Shown here: positions 59,624 through 64,000 of the stretch, one piece after another
Position numbering within the stretch: position 1 is the stretch's first letter
How the letters are laid out: the number at the start of each line of letters is the position of its first letter
From: Phytoactinopolyspora limicola
GTDB taxonomy: Bacteria > Actinomycetota > Actinomycetes > Jiangellales > Jiangellaceae
Length of the DNA stretch: 64,000 nucleotides
Direction: 5' to 3'
Assembly: GCF_011320225.1 (NCBI RefSeq)
Contig: NZ_JAAOEN010000002.1
Location: forward strand, 434,584-498,583
Notes under the pieces: generated by a model
What the model was told of the DNA's origin: nothing
What the model saw: only the letters and a program-made list of their open reading frames with translations
Databases searched by the model: none
Made by a program: the position numbers and the translations under genes

Positions 59624-61588
59624 ATGACCGCACCACCGATCACCACCGACCACGAACCCGACCTGTCCGGGGAGGTCAAAGGGGCCCCGCTGTGGCGTCA
59701 ACTCGCCACCGCCCGCTGGGGCGACGGCCGGGCCGGCGCCATCGTCGGCTACGTGGTGCTGCTGTTGGCGCTCGGGTTGGGCGGCTTCCAGATCTACACG
59801 GCGCTCAGCCTCCAGCTCGACGCGTTCCTGCAACGCGTTCTGCACTTGATGTTCGTCCTGGTGCTGGTGTTCGTGCTGCGCCCGGCCGGCAAAGGTGCCT
59901 GGGCTCGGCGCACCCCCATGGCCGTGGTGGATCTCTGTCTGGTGGCAGCCGCCATCGCCGTCAGCCTGTATCCCGCCCTACTCTTCGATGAGATCGTCGG
60001 CCGCCAGGGTGCCCCCATCACCACCGACCTCATCATGGGTACGGTGGCGATCATCTTGCTCCTCGAGGCGTGCCGGCGGGTGATCGGCATGTTCATGGCC
60101 GTCCTCGTGGCGTGTTTCCTGTTCTACGCGTGGATCGGTCCGTTCCTGCCCGGTCTGCTGTCGCACCGGGGGTACACCTTCCAGCGGATCGTCTCCCACA
60201 CTTACCTCTTCCAGGAGGGCATCTACGGTCTTGCCCTCGGCGTCGCGGCCACGTTCGTCTTCATGTTCATCTTCTTCGGCGCCATGCTTCAGAAGACCGG
60301 TGGTGGTGCGTTCTTCATCGACGTCGCCTACGCGTTGACCGGCCGCTACCGGGGTGGCCCGGCCAAGGGTGCGGTGGTGGGCAGCGCCATGATGGGGTCG
60401 GTGTCCGGCAGTGCTATCGCCAACACCGTCACCACCGGCGCGTTCACCATTCCCATGATGAAGAAGGTGGGCTACCGGCCACATGAAGCTGGTGGCGTGG
60501 AAGCGGCGGCGTCCACCGGCGGTCAGCTGCTGCCACCGATCATGGGCGCGGGTGCGTTCGTGATGGCGGAACTGCTGGGTATCCCGTACACCGAGGTGGT
60601 CAAGGTGGCCATCATCCCGGCGCTTATGTACTTCGCGGTGATCTTCCTGTTCGTGGACATTCTCGCCCGCCGGCACGGCATCGAGGGCCTCCCCAAGGAG
60701 AGCCTGCCCCGGATGCGTGCCGTGTTAACCGGCGGTTTTCACTTCCTCGTGCCGTTCGTGCTGCTCGTCTACCTGCTGACGCAATACGTGACACCGTTGC
60801 TGGCCGGGCTCTACGCGACCGCCGTGCTGTTCCTCGTCGCCATGCTCCGGGCCAGCAGCCGGTTGAGCGTGAAAGACCTCGCCGAGGTGTTCATGCTGGC
60901 CGCACGGAACACCATGGGGGTCACCGTCGCTACGGCGGCGGCCGGGATCGTCGTCGGTGTCGTGGGGCTGACCGGGCTCGGACTGAAGTTCTCCAGCATG
61001 GTGGTCAGCGTCGGCGGCGGGCACCTGTTCCCCACCCTCATCATGGTGGCCCTGGCCTCCCTGATTCTCGGCATGGGCCTACCGGTGACCGCGTCGTACA
61101 TCGTCGTGGCCGTACTGGCGGTGCCCGCACTCGACGACCTCGGGCTGCCGCTGCTCGTCGCGCACATGATCGTCTACTGGTACAGCCAGGACTCCAACGT
61201 GACACCGCCCATCGCACTGGCCGGATTCGCCGCCTCCGGCGTGGCCGGCTCCAGCCCGATGCGCACCGGGGTCGCGGCGTGGAAGTTCGCCAAGGGGCTG
61301 TACCTGATCCCCCTCCTGATGGCCTACTCACCGCTGCTGCTGAACGGCACCGTGCCGGAGGTGGTGGTGGCGGTGCTGAGCGGGCTGGTCGGACTCTTGA
61401 CGTTCGCCGTGGCCATCGAAGGGTATTGGCTGCAGAAGACGCTGCTCCTGGAGCGGCTGGCCGCGGCCGGCGCGACCGCGCTGCTGCTGGTGCCGACCGC
61501 CATCACCGACGTCGCAGGTGCGGTCCTGGCCGCCGCCATGATCGTCTCGCAGGTCCGCCGGCACCGCCACGCTCACACGTCCCCATGA
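59624..61588 (+). CDS. TRAP transporter fused permease (4TM + 12TM)
   Basis: A 654-residue TRAP permease in which the small DctQ-like and large DctM-like parts are fused, as is usual for TAXI systems. There are about 16 or more hydrophobic segments. Landmarks in the large domain are GGAFFIDVAYALTGRYRGGP, GSAMMGSVSGSAIANTVTTG, EAAASTGGQLLPPIMGAGAF and LGMGLPVTASYIVVAVLAVP. Transport is driven by an ion gradient. ATG 59624 follows GGAGA; an in-frame ATG at 59591 lies in the duplicated leader. The stop codon lies in a 70-bp palindrome. Confidence 0.93.
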   Translation: MTAPPITTDHEPDLSGEVKGAPLWRQLATARWGDGRAGAIVGYVVLLLALGLGGFQIYTALSLQLDAFLQRVLHLMFVLVLVFVLRPAGKGAWARRTPMAVVDLCLVAAAIAVSLYPALLFDEIVGRQGAPITTDLIMGTVAIILLLEACRRVIGMFMAVLVACFLFYAWIGPFLPGLLSHRGYTFQRIVSHTYLFQEGIYGLALGVAATFVFMFIFFGAMLQKTGGGAFFIDVAYALTGRYRGGPAKGAVVGSAMMGSVSGSAIANTVTTGAFTIPMMKKVGYRPHEAGGVEAAASTGGQLLPPIMGAGAFVMAELLGIPYTEVVKVAIIPALMYFAVIFLFVDILARRHGIEGLPKESLPRMRAVLTGGFHFLVPFVLLVYLLTQYVTPLLAGLYATAVLFLVAMLRASSRLSVKDLAEVFMLAARNTMGVTVATAAAGIVVGVVGLTGLGLKFSSMVVSVGGGHLFPTLIMVALASLILGMGLPVTASYIVVAVLAVPALDDLGLPLLVAHMIVYWYSQDSNVTPPIALAGFAASGVAGSSPMRTGVAAWKFAKGLYLIPLLMAYSPLLLNGTVPEVVVAVLSGLVGLLTFAVAIEGYWLQKTLLLERLAAAGATALLLVPTAITDVAGAVLAAAMIVSQVRRHRHAHTSP

Positions 61589-61645
61589 TCATGAACACTT
61601 TGCCGGGCTATAGCCCGGCAAAGTGTTCATGATCATGGGGACGTG
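61576..61645. terminator. Perfect 70-bp palindrome
   Basis: Two 35-bp arms meet with no loop base (61576-61610 and 61611-61645). The left arm spans the permease stop codon. It has the same CCCATGATCATGAACACTT core as the 16.8-kb repeat. It would form a very stable hairpin in RNA, or a cruciform in DNA. Confidence 0.75.
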
Positions 61646-61673
61646 GCTCGGCCGGCGAGCGTAGCGTGGAACC

Positions 61674-61880
61674 ATGAGCAGCTACTACTCACCCAGGCGA
61701 GGCGGGCTGAGCCGGCCTCGCGAGGGCCGCATGATCGGCGGTGTCTGCGCGGGTCTGGCCCGGCGCTTCGGCATCAGCGCCACCGCGATGCGCATCATCG
61801 CCGTACTCTCCTGCCTACTGCCTGGCCCCAGCGTCGTGATCTATCTCGTCCTCTGGGTGGTTATACCCAGCGAGACCTGA
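61674..61880 (+). CDS. PspC-domain small membrane protein
   Basis: A 68-residue PspC protein: LSRPREGRMIGGVCAGLARRFGI, then a hydrophobic helix (MRIIAVLSCLLPGPSVVIYLVLWVVIP). It is little more than the PspC domain itself, the usual size in actinobacteria. Membrane-stress related in better-known systems; no psp partners are adjacent. It stands alone between the TRAP operon and add. Confidence 0.88.
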   Translation: MSSYYSPRRGGLSRPREGRMIGGVCAGLARRFGISATAMRIIAVLSCLLPGPSVVIYLVLWVVIPSET

Positions 61881-61926
61881 CCGCTTGCCCCGCGCCCGCG
61901 CCCACGTCCGCGGGCGCGAACAAGAA

Positions 61927-63039
61927 TCACGCCGGTGGCCGGAGGTCAGCCAGGGTGCGCTGCGCCACCAGCGCCGCGTATCCGGGTTTGACGACGTCGT
62001 TGATCAACGCGAGCCGCTCGTCGAACGGGATGAACGCACTCTTCAAGGCATTGACCGTGAACCACCGGAAATCGTCCAGGTCGTAGCCGAACGCTTCGGA
62101 CAGCACCGCGAACTCGTGAGACATCGACGTCCCGCTCATCAGCCGGTTGTCGGTGTTCACCGTGACCCGGAAGCGAAGCCGGGTGAGCAGGCCGAACGGA
62201 TGCTCGGCAATCGACGCCGCCGCACCCGTCTGCACGTTCGACGACGGACACAACTCCAGCGGTATCCGCTTGTCGCGGACGTAGGCAGCCAGCCGCCCCA
62301 GCCGCGGCCGGGTGTCCGCACTCGTCTCGATATCGTCCACGATCCGCACCCCGTGCCCCAACCGGTCGGCACCACACCATTGCAGGGCTTCCCAGATCGA
62401 CGGCAGTCCGAACGCCTCACCCGCGTGAATCGTGAAGTGTGCGTTCTCACGGCGCAAATACTCGAACGCGTCCAAGTGGCGGGTGGGCGGGAAACCGGCC
62501 TCGGCGCCGGCGATGTCGAACCCGACCACACCGGCCTCGCGGTACCTGACCACCAGCTCCGCGATCTCCCGCGACCGCGCCGCATGCCGCATCGCGGTCA
62601 ACAAGGTGGCCACCCGGATCGGCCGTCCGGAGGCGGCCGATCGTTGCTCACCCAATCGGAAACCGTCTTCGACCGCCTGAACAACCTCGTCCAGCGTGAG
62701 GTCACCGTCCAGGTGCTGTTCAGGGGCGTAACGCACCTCGGCGTACACGACGCCATCGGCGGCCAGATCCTCGGCGCATTCGGCCGCCACCCGGACCAGC
62801 GCCTCACGTGTCTGCATCACGGCCACCGTGTGCTGGAACGTCTCCAGGTAGCGCTCCAGCGACCCCGAATCCGCCGCCGCCACGAACCATTCGCGCAACT
62901 CGTCCGGTCCGCTCGCCGGAAGCTCGTGACCGATCTCCGCGGCCAGTTCTACGACCGTCGCCGGCCGCAGGCCGCCGTCCAGGTGGTCATGGAGCACCAC
63001 CTTGGGCGCGGCCAGGATCTCCTCCGGCGTAGGTGTCAT
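61927..63039 (-). CDS. add: Adenosine deaminase
   Basis: Deaminates (deoxy)adenosine to (deoxy)inosine, which the purine nucleoside phosphorylase in this window can then cleave. The 370-residue TIM barrel has the metal motif [10 protein letters not shown], the IHAGEAFG catalytic Glu segment, HGVRIVDD, and [16 protein letters not shown]. The usual HTH...HLDG beginning is HDHLDGG here, keeping the two His ligands. The ATG at 63039 is where homology begins. It is divergent from pta across 75 bp. Confidence 0.93.
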   Translation of the reverse strand: MTPTPEEILAAPKVVLHDHLDGGLRPATVVELAAEIGHELPASGPDELREWFVAAADSGSLERYLETFQHTVAVMQTREALVRVAAECAEDLAADGVVYAEVRYAPEQHLDGDLTLDEVVQAVEDGFRLGEQRSAASGRPIRVATLLTAMRHAARSREIAELVVRYREAGVVGFDIAGAEAGFPPTRHLDAFEYLRRENAHFTIHAGEAFGLPSIWEALQWCGADRLGHGVRIVDDIETSADTRPRLGRLAAYVRDKRIPLELCPSSNVQTGAAASIAEHPFGLLTRLRFRVTVNTDNRLMSGTSMSHEFAVLSEAFGYDLDDFRWFTVNALKSAFIPFDERLALINDVVKPGYAALVAQRTLADLRPPA

Positions 63040-63114
63040 GTGTGCGACCGTACACCCCGCACCCGGTGACCAACGGCCCGTGTTGGTCTCAGGTCTGCCC
63101 GATAACCTCGTGGT

Positions 63115-64000
63115 GTGGCGCAAAATGTTTACATCGCCTCGGTCACCGGCGAGACCGGCAAGTCGACCGTCGCACTCGGGGTGCTGACCAGCCTGTCCAG
63201 ACGGATCGGCCGCGTCGGCGTCTTCCGGCCGATCGTGCGCACCGACCGTCGAGCACTCACCAGTGATCTCCCCGGCGGCGGTCACAACCAGGCCGACGAC
63301 CACAACACGTCCGCGGCCCCCACCGCCCCCCGTCGTCGCGACCACGTTCTGGAGCTGCTCCTGGAGCACGCCGGCGTCGACCTACCGTACGAGGTCTGTG
63401 CCGGAGTCACCTACGACGATGTTCACGCCGACCGCGACGCCGCCTTGGAAACCATCCTGCGGCGTTATCACCACATGGCCGAGCGCTGCGCGGCCGTGGT
63501 GATCGTCGGCAGCGACTACACCGACGTCGACAACCCCACCGAGTTCTCGTTCAACGCTCGGATCGCCGCCAACCTCGGCGCCCCCGTGCTTCTGGTCCTC
63601 AACGGCCGCGACCGCCGCCCCGACGAGCTGCGGGCCGTCGCCGACGCCGCCGTCACCGAGCTCAAGGCCAACTCCGGCCATCTCCTGGGCATGGTGGTCA
63701 ACCGGGTGGCTCCGCCGCTGCTGGACGAGGTGCGCACGGCACTCGACTCACCGTCGCCGGTGTACGCGCTGCCCGAGGAACCACTGCTATCCGCGCCCAC
63801 TCTCACCGATCTGCTTGGTCTGGGTGGGCAGCTCTACCGGGGTGACCCGGAGCGGCTCGGCCGGGAGATCCATGGATTCGTCGTGGCCGGCATGACCCTG
63901 CCCAACGTCCTCGACCGGTTGGTAGACGACGCGGTAGCCATCGCCCCGTCGGACCGATCCGACGTGCTGCTCGGCCTGCTCATGGCCCATGCCTCGACGA
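63115..64000 (+). CDS. pta: Phosphate acetyltransferase, 5' part only
   Basis: Interconverts acetyl-CoA and acetyl phosphate. Only about 295 residues lie in the window; the catalytic C-terminal domain would follow beyond it. What is seen is the N-terminal P-loop domain typical of long Pta proteins: [28 protein letters not shown], then the [21 protein letters not shown] stretch of the DRTGG domain. An inserted segment with [18 protein letters not shown] is unusual. The GTG at 63115 starts at the first strand. Probably followed by an acetate kinase gene outside the window. Confidence 0.9.
   Translation, partial: MAQNVYIASVTGETGKSTVALGVLTSLSRRIGRVGVFRPIVRTDRRALTSDLPGGGHNQADDHNTSAAPTAPRRRDHVLELLLEHAGVDLPYEVCAGVTYDDVHADRDAALETILRRYHHMAERCAAVVIVGSDYTDVDNPTEFSFNARIAANLGAPVLLVLNGRDRRPDELRAVADAAVTELKANSGHLLGMVVNRVAPPLLDEVRTALDSPSPVYALPEEPLLSAPTLTDLLGLGGQLYRGDPERLGREIHGFVVAGMTLPNVLDRLVDDAVAIAPSDRSDVLLGLLMAHAST

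Overview
The window is GC-rich DNA from an actinobacterium, most likely of the Streptomyces/Jiangella type. GTG starts are frequent, genes are tightly packed with ATGA or GTGA overlaps, and the housekeeping order is actinobacterial: acyl-CoA dehydrogenase, AccA-type biotin carboxylase, LpdA, purine nucleoside phosphorylase, phosphohexomutase, DeoC, paired aldehyde dehydrogenases, adenosine deaminase and a phosphate acetyltransferase with an N-terminal P-loop domain. The genus is an inference.

Left arm (1-20 kb): acyl-CoA dehydrogenase and a divergent MerR regulator share a 20-bp palindrome. Next come an XRE regulator overlapping a Ser/Thr kinase, with a divergent secreted von Willebrand A protein. 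The AccA-type gene is followed by three overlapping genes of an unrecognised membrane-protein family, with a fourth copy at 12.9 kb. An AAC(3)-family acetyltransferase, a PPOX protein and a small peptidoglycan-binding-like protein lie among them. Then come LpdA, the nucleoside and sugar-phosphate genes, and a tandem repeat built around a perfect Shine-Dalgarno sequence.

Central block (20.2-48.9 kb): a biosynthetic gene cluster that seems to sit between deoC and the two aldehyde dehydrogenases. It has two complete-looking routes to ortho-aminophenol carboxylic acids. One is aspartate kinase, a DhnA-type aldolase and 3-dehydroquinate synthase II (the 3-amino-4-hydroxybenzoate route). The other is a PhzE-like ADIC synthase, a PhzD-like isochorismatase and a DhbA-like dehydrogenase (the 3-hydroxyanthranilate route). 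A PaaK-type ligase and an amidohydrolase are translationally coupled to these, the set expected for a benzoxazole. Tailoring genes include three flavin monooxygenases, an O-methyltransferase, a VOC protein and a short-chain dehydrogenase lacking its usual catalytic residues. Unusually, a phospholipid head-group pathway is embedded in the cluster: phosphatidylserine synthase, phosphatidylserine decarboxylase and a PmtA-like N-methyltransferase, plus a membrane phosphoesterase. Related palindromes in three divergent promoters tie the lipid, tailoring and precursor genes together. Two LuxR-type regulators, an MFS exporter and a large LAL-type ATPase regulator complete the block.

Right arm (49-64 kb): two aldehyde dehydrogenases (the second without a catalytic domain), a PadR/HAAS membrane pair, and a two-component system next to a TAXI-type TRAP transporter with three binding proteins, a DUF1850 protein and a fused permease. 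PspC, adenosine deaminase and the 5' part of pta follow. Several gene ends carry long, nearly perfect palindromes that share a CCC(A/G)TGATCAT module.
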